The notes: generated from the letters alone by a model not told the origin. Counted from the first letter of the stretch, positions 1-8,888 are shown. The stretch: 64,000 bases of DNA from Ruminococcaceae bacterium FB2012 (GCA_900104495.1 FMXS01000005.1:124001-188000), one strand, 5' to 3'. Translations and numbers: made by a program.

Positions 1-650
1 CCCCTGGTCCGAGCGCGGACGGCGGCAGGGGCGTGCCCCTGCACCCAACTCCGCCGCAAGCGACGGAGTGCAGGAAAAAAGATAGTGTTGCGGCGGGGCC
101 GCACAAAGCTGTAAATCCAAACGCGAAGCGCGTTAAAAGTTTCGGTCAAGCCTTTTCCAAAGGCTTGCGGGTCAAGGGCAGAGCCCTTGCGGAGCTCGAG
201 GCAGAGCCTCGTTCGGCGCGTCAGCGACGACCCCGGCGCTGCACAAGAAAAGAGTAGGGAAACGAAGTAGTTTTCCTGCTCTTTTTTACGTGGACAAACC
301 ATACCCAGCGCCGGAAAAAGGTGTTCTCCTGCACTCGCAGGAAACAGCGACCAGCGGGAGCGTCTTTCCGTCCCCCGACGAACTAAATGAAGAGCGCAAG
401 CCGGGACCCTGCCCGGCTTCCTGCTCCGCCCGTAACGCAGGAGCAAATTCCAACTTAGGCTCACGCCTCAATTCGGGGGCTTTCCGGTCGGTCCTAGCGC
501 GGACGGCGCAACTCCGCCGCAAGAAACATAGTGCGGGCTGCAAGTTTGATTTGCGGCGAGGCTCTCCGTTTGCGTAAACCGTATTCGGGGGCTTTCCGGT
601 CGGTCCCCGAACCCCTTCGGAAATGCACTTCTCCTTGCAGAGTGCGAGGT
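1..650. repeat. Dispersed hairpin-rich intergenic repeat, copy A
   Basis: Non-coding stretch that matches 45115-45690 block by block, with many substitutions and small indels. It holds a run of short perfect stem-loops: 25-42 (GCAGGGGC/GCCCCTGC), 147-167 (9-bp stem), 173-189 (CAAGGGC-AGA-GCCCTTG) and 197-211 (CGAGGC-AGA-GCCTCG). A block beginning ATTCGGGGGCTTTCCGG occurs twice, near 474 and 587. Short ORFs here differ in frame between the two copies, so I do not call them genes. The function is unknown. The conservation of stems rather than of sequence suggests selection on structure, or a mobile element that has drifted. Confidence 0.75.
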
Positions 651-676
651 CACGCCGATATTATTTTTTTTGCATC

Positions 677-706
677 TTTACATCCCCGCGGTGAATGTGC
701 TATAAT
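677..706 (+). promoter_or_regulatory. Sigma-A type promoter for the micro-ORF/sigma operon
   Basis: The -35 is TTTACA (677-682) and the -10 is TATAAT (701-706), with an 18-base spacer. Transcription would start near 713, giving a leader of about 150 bases before the first ORF at 866. Confidence 0.65.
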
Positions 707-865
707 AGTCTTAGGAACATTGTCTGCCGTTATGTGCATTGTGTATAGCCGGGAAAGCTTTTCCGTCCTTGTGTTTGTGCATTAAGCGGAAATTGTGCCG
801 TACAGCGTAACCGAATGCGGGTGTTATCAGTCTAAGGGGCAGAAAAGAGCGAAAGGACTGATAAT

Positions 866-1003
866 ATGGAGCTTGATCTTGACAGGCTCATCCGCGTGAT
901 ACTTGAGATCATGGCGGAGGAGGAACGGCCCACGGATGAAGAGGCCGCAAGGATCTTCGGGCGCGTATTTTCAGACTGCGGAAAGGAAGAGGAAGATCAA
1001 TGA
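866..1003 (+). CDS. 45-residue acidic ORF coupled to the sigma factor gene
   Basis: The ORF has an ATG start and TGA stop with a purine-rich AAAGGA about 9 bases upstream. Its stop overlaps the sigma factor start as ATGA (1000-1003), the usual sign of translational coupling. The product is acidic, starts MELDLDRLIRVILEIMAEEE, has one Cys near the C-terminus and no membrane segment. I do not recognise a family. It could regulate the downstream sigma factor, or serve only to bring ribosomes to that start. Coupling, spacing and the strong upstream promoter support it as a real gene; the function is unknown. Confidence 0.6.
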   Translation: MELDLDRLIRVILEIMAEEERPTDEEAARIFGRVFSDCGKEEEDQ

Positions 1004-4000
1004 ACGCTCAGCTGAAACAAACCGTTGATGCCGCCAAAAACGGCGACAGAGCCGCATTTGAAACGCTGTATAATTCGTACCGCGACAAGCTGTTCTTCTT
1101 TGCGAAGAAATATACGGGAAGCAGAGAGGCCGCCGAGGATGTGGTCTCGGAGACCTTCATCACCGCTATGGAAAAGCTCCCGAACCTTCGGGAGGGCGAA
1201 GCCTTCGGCGGCTGGCTCTATTCCATAGCATACAGCAAGTGCATGGACCACTGCCGGGAAAATTCGGAGCGTATCAGTCTTGACGATGAAAATATGGACG
1301 CCGTCATCAACAGTCCCGTGATGCTCCCCGACGACTACGCCGTCAGCGAGCAGCTGAAAAGCGGCCTGCGGGATATTATCGACGGCCTTTCCCCCGAAGC
1401 GCGTTCGGCGGTAATTATGTACTACTACGAGGAAATGTCCGTGGAGGAAGTCGCAAAGGCTTTGGACATCACCGAGAATGCCGCCAAGCAGCGGCTTTTC
1501 CGGGCGCGGAAGACCATACGCTCAAAGATAGAGGCCCTTGTGGGCAAGGGCGGGATGTTCGCCGCGGTGCCTCTCGGAGCCGTGCTGAACAACACCGCGG
1601 AGCTGTCCCCCGCCGCCTCTTCCGGGGCGTCGGTGACGGGAACAGCCAAGCTGGCAGGAACGAGCTTTGCTCTGAAAGCCGCAGCGGTGGGAGCCGCGGC
1701 AGTTATGGCGGTAGGCATCCCCGTGGGGCTCAGCAAACTGTCGAAGAACGGCGATATCCGCACCGAGGACAGCTCCGCCGTCGAACGTCTGTCCGATGAA
1801 TCCGAGGACAGCCGAGAGGACCGTCGTGAGGACAGCCGCGAGGACAGTCCCGTTCCTTCTTATGGCAGGACGTCATCCTATGTCCTTATGGGATCTCTCA
1901 GAGCCGAGCTGGACTACGGCGAGACCAAGCGCCTTACGGAGTCTCTGACTCCGGCCGAAAACAGCGAAAATTTCATCTTCGCGGAGGACGTCAAGGACTG
2001 GCTGGTGTCCTGCTCCGACGGAGATGTGGAGTTCAGATATGCCCGTGTCCCTTCGGATAAGGGCTGGTGCATCGTGGACGGAGATTACCGCGTCTACGAG
2101 GACAGCGCCGAACTCAACACCCTTGTGACGGAGGCCGTCACCGCCCGAAGCGGCGATGACGCCGCCGCATCTCCGAATTTCTCGGTGGAGTGCGCCGAAC
2201 CGAATACCGAACAGGAATATGTGGACGCTGCGGTGAAGTGCATCGACGGCTGGCTCACCTCTCTTGAAAGCAGCATCGACGGTCTGAAAGGCCACGAGAT
2301 AGCTATGACGGGAGAAAGCGGCAGTCAGGTGACCAACTACCTTGCCAGCGGCATCGTAAACGGCGAAAAGCAGTTCCTTGCGGAGGTCTGCTTCAACGTC
2401 TATCCGGAATCAGGCAGTTATCTGAAAAAATTCTGGCAGGAGGGCCGCTACACCGCCTCGGGAGTTTACTGGTCGGGATATTATATCTGCGGGAAATTCT
2501 CTTACAGCAGCGGGAAGGTCACACTGATAGGCACAGGCACCCGCGACAGCTGCGACAGCATGAAGCAGGGCCTCAACGGCATCATCACCGGGGGGTATAA
2601 GAACTTCTTCGAGTTTGCAAGGCGGGATGATCTCAACAGCGCCATAGACAGCAGCTTTGTGCCCTACGGCAGAGTCACGGTGTCGAAAAATCTTACTCAG
2701 ACTATGGACGGCACCGCGATAAATGTGGACATCTACGCGCCCACCGTCAGCAGCGAAACGAATGATACCTACACCGCGATCTGGGATAAGCGGGCCTACA
2801 TCAACGGCGAAGCCACCTACTCCAGCGGGCTTTATTTCACCGACGGCGGGACGGGCCACGTCCCCGACACGCTGCCCAAGGATTTCCGTCTGACCTTCGA
2901 CAACTACGACGGCGACGGCAACCCGGATTTCTGCTGCCGCTACGACGCCGACGATAACGGCACCTTCTATGTGCTGGACAGCATCCAGTCCGACGGCAGG
3001 ATCTTCAACCTGTCCGGCAGAGCATATTCCGGAGGCATTTATATCGCGGGCTGCACCGATCCTTCCCCCCGGCTGCAAAAGGACGATCAGCACAGGTACA
3101 TCGGCTGGAAAACTGACGGCGGGAGATACTATCCCACCGGCGAGGACGGCAGCGAGATACAGCTTGACCCGCTGAATATGTACTCCGACCGCTTCTATCT
3201 CCCCGACGATCTGAAGCTTTATTCAGCCGACGAGAACAGCGTCACCTGCTTTGTGTGGAACAACACCGAAGAGCCCGTCACCACCGAAGGCAGCTATGCG
3301 ATCCAGCGCCTTGACGGGAATGACTGGATAACAGAGGCGGAGGGCCTCGTCACCGCTCCTGTGACCATCGCTCCGAGGGAGCACGCGGAGATCACCTATG
3401 ACATCTCTTCGCTGAAAAACAGATACGGGACAGTTTACAGAATCGTCCAAAAAAGCGGACAGCTCACCGGTTACGGACGCTTCTGGTGCGAGGGCGAGCA
3501 GGTGCCTCACGTCACCGTCACGGCGGATATCTTCACCGCCGGGGCTCACACCGGCAGCTTTAAGGTGACGGACACGGGCGTTTCCAAAACAAAGATAACC
3601 TCCGCATCCGTAAATGTTGAGGGCAGGGAAGTCCCGCTTATCATACGCACTGAGGACAATATAGAATACAGCTTTATGGGCGGCGGCCTCCCTGACAGGG
3701 AAGGGACCTACACCCTCACACTGAACGGCAGTATCAAGGCTGAACTGAAGGTGGTAAGACTGAACCTGTCGGCGATGTCCTTTGACATCTCCGCCGAAAA
3801 GAAGGGCGACAACATCTACCTGACGGTGACGCCCTCCGTTGACTGCACCGTTGAGGACCTTTACCTCCGCAAAGCCGGGAGCAGTTTCCCCGTTCCCTAC
3901 GGCAGAGACGGCAGAGGCCAGCTCTCCGCGGGAGAAACAGGCAGACTGACCTACGTCAACTCCTACTCTGTCTTTTTCAAAGCCGACGAAGACAAATGGA

Positions 4001-4203
4001 TAGACGAGGCCTACGGCAAGTACACCGAAGAAGACGACGCCGATCACTTCAAGCAGTACGGCATCGGGAAGGGCCTTTCCAAAGAGGAATTCTCCGCCCG
4101 TATCAAGGAAATAATGTTCCCGGAGGACGGCGGCGAATACAGCTTCGTGGTCAGCATAGACGTGAACGGGACCTCCTTTATCAAAATAATCGCCGGCAAA
4201 TGA
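1000..4203 (+). CDS. ECF-type sigma factor fused to a membrane segment and a large outer domain
   Basis: This 1067-residue protein begins as an extracytoplasmic-function sigma-70 factor. Sigma region 2 spans about residues 20-87 (YRDKLFFFAKKYTG, GWLYSIAYSKCMDH). Region 4 spans about 125-180 (LSPEARSAVIMYYYEEMSVEEVA, shown in part, and ENAAKQRLFRARK). A hydrophobic helix follows at about 222-245, then an acidic/Arg linker with repeated EDSRED near 267-283, then ~780 residues rich in Tyr, Gly, Asp and Thr with no motif I can name. A normal ECF sigma is about 180 residues. The topology suggests a membrane-tethered sigma domain with an exported sensor, possibly released by proteolysis; this is inferred. 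Related sigma/ectodomain fusions exist in Clostridia. No separate anti-sigma gene is adjacent. Confidence 0.85.
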   Translation: MNAQLKQTVDAAKNGDRAAFETLYNSYRDKLFFFAKKYTGSREAAEDVVSETFITAMEKLPNLREGEAFGGWLYSIAYSKCMDHCRENSERISLDDENMDAVINSPVMLPDDYAVSEQLKSGLRDIIDGLSPEARSAVIMYYYEEMSVEEVAKALDITENAAKQRLFRARKTIRSKIEALVGKGGMFAAVPLGAVLNNTAELSPAASSGASVTGTAKLAGTSFALKAAAVGAAAVMAVGIPVGLSKLSKNGDIRTEDSSAVERLSDESEDSREDRREDSREDSPVPSYGRTSSYVLMGSLRAELDYGETKRLTESLTPAENSENFIFAEDVKDWLVSCSDGDVEFRYARVPSDKGWCIVDGDYRVYEDSAELNTLVTEAVTARSGDDAAASPNFSVECAEPNTEQEYVDAAVKCIDGWLTSLESSIDGLKGHEIAMTGESGSQVTNYLASGIVNGEKQFLAEVCFNVYPESGSYLKKFWQEGRYTASGVYWSGYYICGKFSYSSGKVTLIGTGTRDSCDSMKQGLNGIITGGYKNFFEFARRDDLNSAIDSSFVPYGRVTVSKNLTQTMDGTAINVDIYAPTVSSETNDTYTAIWDKRAYINGEATYSSGLYFTDGGTGHVPDTLPKDFRLTFDNYDGDGNPDFCCRYDADDNGTFYVLDSIQSDGRIFNLSGRAYSGGIYIAGCTDPSPRLQKDDQHRYIGWKTDGGRYYPTGEDGSEIQLDPLNMYSDRFYLPDDLKLYSADENSVTCFVWNNTEEPVTTEGSYAIQRLDGNDWITEAEGLVTAPVTIAPREHAEITYDISSLKNRYGTVYRIVQKSGQLTGYGRFWCEGEQVPHVTVTADIFTAGAHTGSFKVTDTGVSKTKITSASVNVEGREVPLIIRTEDNIEYSFMGGGLPDREGTYTLTLNGSIKAELKVVRLNLSAMSFDISAEKKGDNIYLTVTPSVDCTVEDLYLRKAGSSFPVPYGRDGRGQLSAGETGRLTYVNSYSVFFKADEDKWIDEAYGKYTEEDDADHFKQYGIGKGLSKEEFSARIKEIMFPEDGGEYSFVVSIDVNGTSFIKIIAGK

Positions 4204-4248
4204 CAGCGCCGGAAAACTGAAACACGCAGAACAAAAGAAGAAAAATAT

Positions 4249-4283
4249 CGGGAGTGTCCGCTTTTTCGGACACTCCCGTTTTT
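4249..4283 (+). terminator. Rho-independent terminator after the sigma gene
   Basis: A perfect 12-bp stem, CGGGAGTGTCCG with CGGACACTCCCG, is followed by five T. An A-run on the 5' side means it may also serve the converging minus-strand operon ending at 4289. Confidence 0.9.
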
Positions 4284-4288
4284 CATCC

Positions 4289-5824
4289 TTATATCAGAAA
4301 ATACTGCTCGTACCAAACGAGGAAGGTGTAGATCGTCCAGATCTTGCGCCAGTTATCGGAGTTTCCGCCGACGTAGTCCTGCCAGATGGCGTCCACGGCT
4401 TCAAAATCGAAGAACTCAGAGGCCCAGGGGGCTGTGAGCTTGGCGCGGACGTCCGCGTTGTAGCGCTCGTCTGCCAGCCAGATACGGATCGGCACGATGA
4501 AGCCCAGCTTCTTGCGGAAGGCGATCTCCTCCGGCAGCACTTTGGCTGCTGCCGTCCGGAAGGCCACCTTGTTCTGCTCCTCGGTGACCTTGTACTTCGA
4601 GGGCAGCCGTGAGGCGATGTCGAAAACCCGCCTGTCGGTAAGGGGCATTCTGATCTCCAGGCCGGCAGCTTCGCTCATTTTGTCAACGTTGAGGTAAATG
4701 TCGCCCTCCAGCCAGATCTGAATGTCCACGTCGGACATCTTTGTCAGCGGATCGAGGCCCTCGGTCTCCTCGTAGATGTGCTTGACTAAATTGATGGGCA
4801 GCACCGAAGGATCGTAGTGCTTCAGCAGGCGCTGTTTTTCCTCCTCCTTCATGATGTTGGTGTTGCCCACATAGAAGGTCTTCAGGTTGTCGCCGTAGCG
4901 TTCGGCGTTGCGGTACATATTGTAGCCGCCGAAGAATTCGTCGGCACCCTCGCCGGAATAGCAGAGCTTGGTATGCTTGGCAGTCTCCAGGCATCCGATG
5001 GAAAAGACGATAGCCGAAGCATCCCCAAGAGGCTGTTCCATGTTCTTCATAACGTAGGGGACGATGCCGAAATACTGCTCGGGGGTGATATATGCGGTGG
5101 AGTTCTTCCGTCCCAGAAGTTCGGCGGTCTTTCTTGCCAGAGGCGACTCGTCAAAGCGTTCCTCTTCGTAACCGCAGGAGTCGGACATTTCCGCGTCGGA
5201 CATAGCAAAGACATAGGAGCTGTCCACGCCGCCGGAGAGAAAGCTCTCGGCGGTCTCGTCCGGGTCCTTGACCTCTTTCATCATCAGCTTCACGGTCTCG
5301 TGGATCTCGTCTGCCCAATCCTCCAGGGACTTGTCGTTGTCGGGCTTGAAGGTCGGTGTCCAGTAGCGCTCCACGGTGAGCTTTCCGTCCCTGAATTCCA
5401 GCAGGTGGCCGGGCATCAGCTTCTTGACGCCCTTAAAGAACGTGTCCTCACCGGCGACGTAGGTAAGGGTCATGTAAATTTGGAGCATATCGTAGTTGAG
5501 CTCCTTCTTGAAGCCCTTATCCCCGATGAACCTGGAGATGTTTGTGCCGTAAAGCAGCCTGCCGTCCTCGGTCAGACAGTAGTAGAAGGGCTTGGTGCCG
5601 AAATGGTCCCGCAGGCAGAAGAGAGTTTCCGTCTCCGTGTCGTAAAGGGCAAAGGCGAACATCCCGTAAAGATGCTCCGCCATATCCCGGCCCCATTTTT
5701 CGTAGGCGGCGGTGATTATCTTCTCCTCCCGTTCTCTCCGGGGCATCCCCGCCGGGAGCCCCAGCTCCGCGCAGAGCGCAGCGTGGTTTCGGATGTGTCC
5801 TCTGTAATCTTTGATCTGTATCAT
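4289..5824 (-). CDS. Asparagine-synthase-like protein lacking the glutaminase nucleophile
   Basis: The protein has 511 residues. Start chosen at ATG 5824 because GAGGTGAG lies 5 bases upstream; the longer reading frame has no ribosome site and would overlap the upstream gene. The C-terminal ATP-pyrophosphatase domain is intact, with the P-loop SGGVDSS at 197-203 and SGEGADEFFGGY further on. The N-terminal part keeps the end of the glutamine amidotransferase-2 fold (GMFAFALYD at 54-62, RDHFGTKP at 72-79). It begins where AsnB has its NGEIYNH strand, so the catalytic Cys2 and roughly the first 70 residues of AsnB are absent. Glutamine hydrolysis therefore looks impossible. It may use free ammonia or another amine, or adenylate a different carboxylate. 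The gene pairs with a small membrane protein. Confidence 0.8.
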   Translation of the reverse strand: MIQIKDYRGHIRNHAALCAELGLPAGMPRREREEKIITAAYEKWGRDMAEHLYGMFAFALYDTETETLFCLRDHFGTKPFYYCLTEDGRLLYGTNISRFIGDKGFKKELNYDMLQIYMTLTYVAGEDTFFKGVKKLMPGHLLEFRDGKLTVERYWTPTFKPDNDKSLEDWADEIHETVKLMMKEVKDPDETAESFLSGGVDSSYVFAMSDAEMSDSCGYEEERFDESPLARKTAELLGRKNSTAYITPEQYFGIVPYVMKNMEQPLGDASAIVFSIGCLETAKHTKLCYSGEGADEFFGGYNMYRNAERYGDNLKTFYVGNTNIMKEEEKQRLLKHYDPSVLPINLVKHIYEETEGLDPLTKMSDVDIQIWLEGDIYLNVDKMSEAAGLEIRMPLTDRRVFDIASRLPSKYKVTEEQNKVAFRTAAAKVLPEEIAFRKKLGFIVPIRIWLADERYNADVRAKLTAPWASEFFDFEAVDAIWQDYVGGNSDNWRKIWTIYTFLVWYEQYFLI

Positions 5825-5855
5825 TGATCTCACCTCAAAAATAGTATATGCCGGT

Positions 5856-6140
5856 CTATTCGCTGTCATTCCCGGAAAGGAGCATTATCACGGTGCCGGT
5901 CATAAGTCCGCCCACGGCGTAGTATACCGCCACGGGAGCGCTCACCAGCAGCAGGATGACGCCTGTCAGCAGCACTGCGCCGAACATGATGCCTATTACC
6001 AGCCAGGGATTGCGGCCCAGCACCGGGAACCTTCTCCGCAGACGGGTCCGAAGGCTCAGACGCTGTTCCAGCGCCGTCCATATCCCCGCGGAGAGGATCA
6101 TCATACCCAACAGCAGCATTACCGCTCCGAAAGCGTTCAT
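5856..6140 (-). CDS. Small membrane protein, unknown function
   Basis: 94 residues with three hydrophobic stretches (about 4-20, 48-66, 69-87) separated by an Arg-rich cytoplasmic-type segment (RLSLRTRLRRRF). It lies 16 bases after the cation ATPase and 31 bases before the asparagine-synthase-like gene, in one minus-strand transcription unit. I recognise no family. Small two- or three-helix proteins next to P-type ATPases are sometimes accessory subunits, but nothing in the sequence shows that here. Confidence 0.6.
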   Translation of the reverse strand: MNAFGAVMLLLGMMILSAGIWTALEQRLSLRTRLRRRFPVLGRNPWLVIGIMFGAVLLTGVILLLVSAPVAVYYAVGGLMTGTVIMLLSGNDSE

Positions 6141-6156
6141 TATCTCACCCTGCCCG

Positions 6157-8751
6157 TCAGTTCTTCTTTGCCGCAGCGATGAAGGACTTTATCATCTGTA
6201 TCACCAGCATCGAGCCGAAGGCCAGGCCGTAAACGGCTCCCAGCAGTCCGCCCGACAGGGGAACGACCTTGAAGAATTCGTGTATCGGCGTGATGAACAG
6301 CACTGCGCTGATAAGCGCGAAGCCTGCGGCAAAGGCCATAAGTCCGAACTTGTTGTCGAACATCCTCTTTGTGAACATCACGGGCTCGTCAGCCTTGCAG
6401 GAGAAGCCGTGGAAGAGTCTTGCCAGGCAGAGGGTCGCAAAGGCCATGGTGGAAGCAACAGCGGCACCGCCGTTGGCGTTGCCGATCATAAAGGCGGCGA
6501 TGGTAGCCGCAGCGATCACAAGTCCGCTCCAGCCGATCTTCCCGAGGAAGCTCTTGGTGAGAATGGATTCGTTGGCGGGACGGGGCTTGCGCTTCATGAC
6601 CTCGTCGGAGTGGGGCTCCAGTCCCAAAGCTATGGCGGGAAGCGAGTCGGTCAGCAGGTTGATGAACAGCAGATGTATGGCTGCAAAGGGCACTGGCAGT
6701 CCTCCCAGGGAGCAGAACAGCACCGTGATTATTCCTGCCAGGTTTCCCGAAAGCAGGAAGAGGATAGCCTTCTTGATGTTGTCGTAGATGTTTCTGCCGT
6801 TCTTGACGGCTTTGACTATGGTGGCGAAGTTGTCGTCCGCCAGCACCATTGCGGCGGCGTCCTTGGAAACTTCCGTGCCGGTAATGCCCATTGCCACGCC
6901 CACGTCCGCCTGTTTAAGAGCGGGAGCGTCGTTAACGCCGTCGCCGGTCATGGAAACTATCTTGTCGTTATGCTGCCAGGCCTTGACTATCCTGATCTTA
7001 TGCTCGGGAGTCACACGGGCGTAAACGCTCTTGTCCCGGACGTAGGTGATAAGCTCCTCGTCGGAGTACTTGTCCAGCTCCGCGCCTTCCACGGCTTCGG
7101 ACATATTTTCAAGAATGCCTATCTCCTTGGCGATAGCCGAAGCGGTGACAACGTGGTCGCCGGTTATCATGACGGGCTTGATGCCCGCCGCTTTACACTC
7201 GGCTACGGCCTGCTTGGACTCCGCTCTCGGAGGATCCATCATAGCGATAAGGCCCATATAATCCAGCCCGTTCTCGTCTTCAAGGCCGATCTCGGTGCTG
7301 TTGAATCTCTTGTACGCGAAGCAGAGCACTCTCAACCCCTGGGAGGAAAGCTCTTCCACCTGGGACTTTATCTGCACCTTCTGCTCGTGGGTGATGTTCA
7401 TTCGCTCGGTGAGCACGTCTGCGGCGCCCTTGGTGAACATGATGTTCTCCCCGTTGACTATATTCAGCGTGGACATCAGCTTGCGGTCGGAGTCAAAGGG
7501 TATCTCGCTGATGCGCTTGCAGTCTATGCGTATCTGATCGTCGGAGAGCTGTCTGTTGCGGGCGTAGCTTATCAGAGCCGTCTCGGTGGGGTCGCCGATC
7601 TCGGTGCCGTCCTTGATCTGCGAGTCGTTGCAGAGCACCGAAGCTGTTACCAGCAGCTTCTCGCTCTCGTTGCCCATATTGCCGTCGTCGGCGGCTATCA
7701 TATGCCCGCCCACGACTATCTTGCGGACGGTCATCTTATTCTGCGTGAGAGTACCTGTCTTGTCAGAGCAGATGACCGATACCGAACCCAGGCCCTCCAC
7801 GGCCTGGAGCTTTCTGATTATGGCGTTCTCGCGGGACATCTTCTGCGTCCCGAAGGAAAGGACTATGGTAACAATGGAGGACAGCGCTTCGGGTATTGCC
7901 GCCACCGCTAAAGCGATAGCGAACAGCAGGGAATCCATTATGGTGTTCTTGTCGATAGTGTCGGCTCTTATCAGGCTGAGGCCGAATACCAGCGCACAGA
8001 TAGCAAGTATCCCGATGGAAAGGTTCCGCCCGAAGGAATCGAGGGTGCGCTGAAGGGGAGTCTTGCGCTCCTCCGCGTTCTGTATCAGCGAGGCGATCTT
8101 GCCCACCTCGGTCTTCATGCCGATCTCTGTAACGATGAACTTTCCGCGTCCGTAAGTGACAAAGGCTCCGGAATAGACCATATTGGAGCGCTCCGCCAGC
8201 GGGCATTCCCGCTCGATGGTGTCGATGCTCTTGTCAATGTTGACGCTCTCGCCCGTGAGGGCGCTCTCATTGACTTGCAGTGATGCGCTCTCGATCAGAC
8301 GTCCGTCGGCGGGGATCTGATCTCCCGCTTCTATGATGACCACGTCTCCCACGCAGACATCCTCCGAGGGGATGACTGCGGCCTCGCCGTTTCTGAGCAC
8401 CTTAGCTGTAGGCGAAGACAGCTTTTTCAGGTTGGAGAGGCTCTTCTCGGCTTTGAGGGTCTGCACGGTGCCGAGGATCGCGTTCATCGTGATAACGGTG
8501 ATGATGACCACGGTGCTCTCCACGTCGCCGGTTATGGCGGAGACTATGGCGGCGATTATCAGTATGATAACGAGAAAGTCCTTGTACTGTTCAAGGAATA
8601 TCCTCAGAGGGGTCTTTTTCTTTCCCTCGGCGAGGGTGTTCTTTCCGTGCTTTTCGGCGCTTTTTGCGGCCTGTTCGGAGGTCAGACCCTGCTCGGAGGT
8701 CTCGAATTCCTCGGCGATCTGCGAGGGGCTTTTTCGGTAATGGTCGTTCAT
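6157..8751 (-). CDS. P2-type cation-translocating ATPase, probably calcium
   Basis: 864 residues with the full P-type ATPase motif set: TGES at 166-169 (actuator), AAIPEAL near 284-290 (ion-binding helix 4), DKTGTLT with the phosphorylated Asp330, KGAADVL near 441 (nucleotide domain), TGDH near 530 and GDGVND at 603-608. An N-terminal cation-ATPase domain and a C-terminal group of six predicted helices complete the P2A/P2B architecture. PEAL, where SERCA has PEGL, is common in bacterial Ca2+ or Mn2+ exporters. No heavy-metal CPC motif and no N-terminal metal-binding domain are present. It would pump cations out of the cytoplasm at the cost of ATP. It is the first gene of the minus-strand operon behind a near-consensus promoter and a structured leader. 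Confidence 0.93.
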   Translation of the reverse strand: MNDHYRKSPSQIAEEFETSEQGLTSEQAAKSAEKHGKNTLAEGKKKTPLRIFLEQYKDFLVIILIIAAIVSAITGDVESTVVIITVITMNAILGTVQTLKAEKSLSNLKKLSSPTAKVLRNGEAAVIPSEDVCVGDVVIIEAGDQIPADGRLIESASLQVNESALTGESVNIDKSIDTIERECPLAERSNMVYSGAFVTYGRGKFIVTEIGMKTEVGKIASLIQNAEERKTPLQRTLDSFGRNLSIGILAICALVFGLSLIRADTIDKNTIMDSLLFAIALAVAAIPEALSSIVTIVLSFGTQKMSRENAIIRKLQAVEGLGSVSVICSDKTGTLTQNKMTVRKIVVGGHMIAADDGNMGNESEKLLVTASVLCNDSQIKDGTEIGDPTETALISYARNRQLSDDQIRIDCKRISEIPFDSDRKLMSTLNIVNGENIMFTKGAADVLTERMNITHEQKVQIKSQVEELSSQGLRVLCFAYKRFNSTEIGLEDENGLDYMGLIAMMDPPRAESKQAVAECKAAGIKPVMITGDHVVTASAIAKEIGILENMSEAVEGAELDKYSDEELITYVRDKSVYARVTPEHKIRIVKAWQHNDKIVSMTGDGVNDAPALKQADVGVAMGITGTEVSKDAAAMVLADDNFATIVKAVKNGRNIYDNIKKAILFLLSGNLAGIITVLFCSLGGLPVPFAAIHLLFINLLTDSLPAIALGLEPHSDEVMKRKPRPANESILTKSFLGKIGWSGLVIAAATIAAFMIGNANGGAAVASTMAFATLCLARLFHGFSCKADEPVMFTKRMFDNKFGLMAFAAGFALISAVLFITPIHEFFKVVPLSGGLLGAVYGLAFGSMLVIQMIKSFIAAAKKN

Positions 8752-8768
8752 CGTACAGCTATCCTTTC

Positions 8769-8819
8769 TGCGGAGGGCGCCGTATAGGCGCCAGTCCGTT
8801 CCGCATCGGTGTTATGCGG
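8769..8819 (-). promoter_or_regulatory. Two-state hairpin leader of the cation ATPase
   Basis: On the minus strand the leader contains CCGCAT, then ATGCGGA, then GGCGCC-tatac-GGCGCC, then TCCGCA, and the ribosome site GAAAGGA follows at once. ATGCGG can pair upstream with CCGCAT or downstream with TCCGCA, giving two mutually exclusive folds, one of which abuts the ribosome site. This is the arithmetic of a translational switch. I do not recognise it as a known riboswitch class. Confidence 0.5.
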
Positions 8820-8836
8820 GTGCATTTATAAATAGT

Positions 8837-8865
8837 ATTATATACCGATTTTCTAAGAATGTCAA
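8837..8865 (-). promoter_or_regulatory. Consensus promoter for the cation ATPase operon
   Basis: On the minus strand TTGACA (8865-8860) and TATAAT (8842-8837) are separated by exactly 17 bases. The start would be near 8830, giving an ~80-base leader. Confidence 0.9.
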
Positions 8866-8888
8866 TAGTTTTTTAACTCCCGGGAGGG

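Noticed and set aside
33..785. Several 60-95-residue ORFs within repeat copy A
   Set aside because: Frames are not kept in repeat copy B, and they overlap each other on both strands.
5956..7911. 651-residue open frame on the plus strand, antisense to the cation ATPase
   Set aside because: It lies fully opposite a gene with all P-type ATPase motifs; its protein is low in complexity, has no family features and arises from the GC-rich third positions of the real gene.
8752..8836. Known metal riboswitch (yybP-ykoY or NiCo class) in the ATPase leader
   Set aside because: The leader is short and I cannot find the conserved loops of those classes; only the alternative hairpins are reported.
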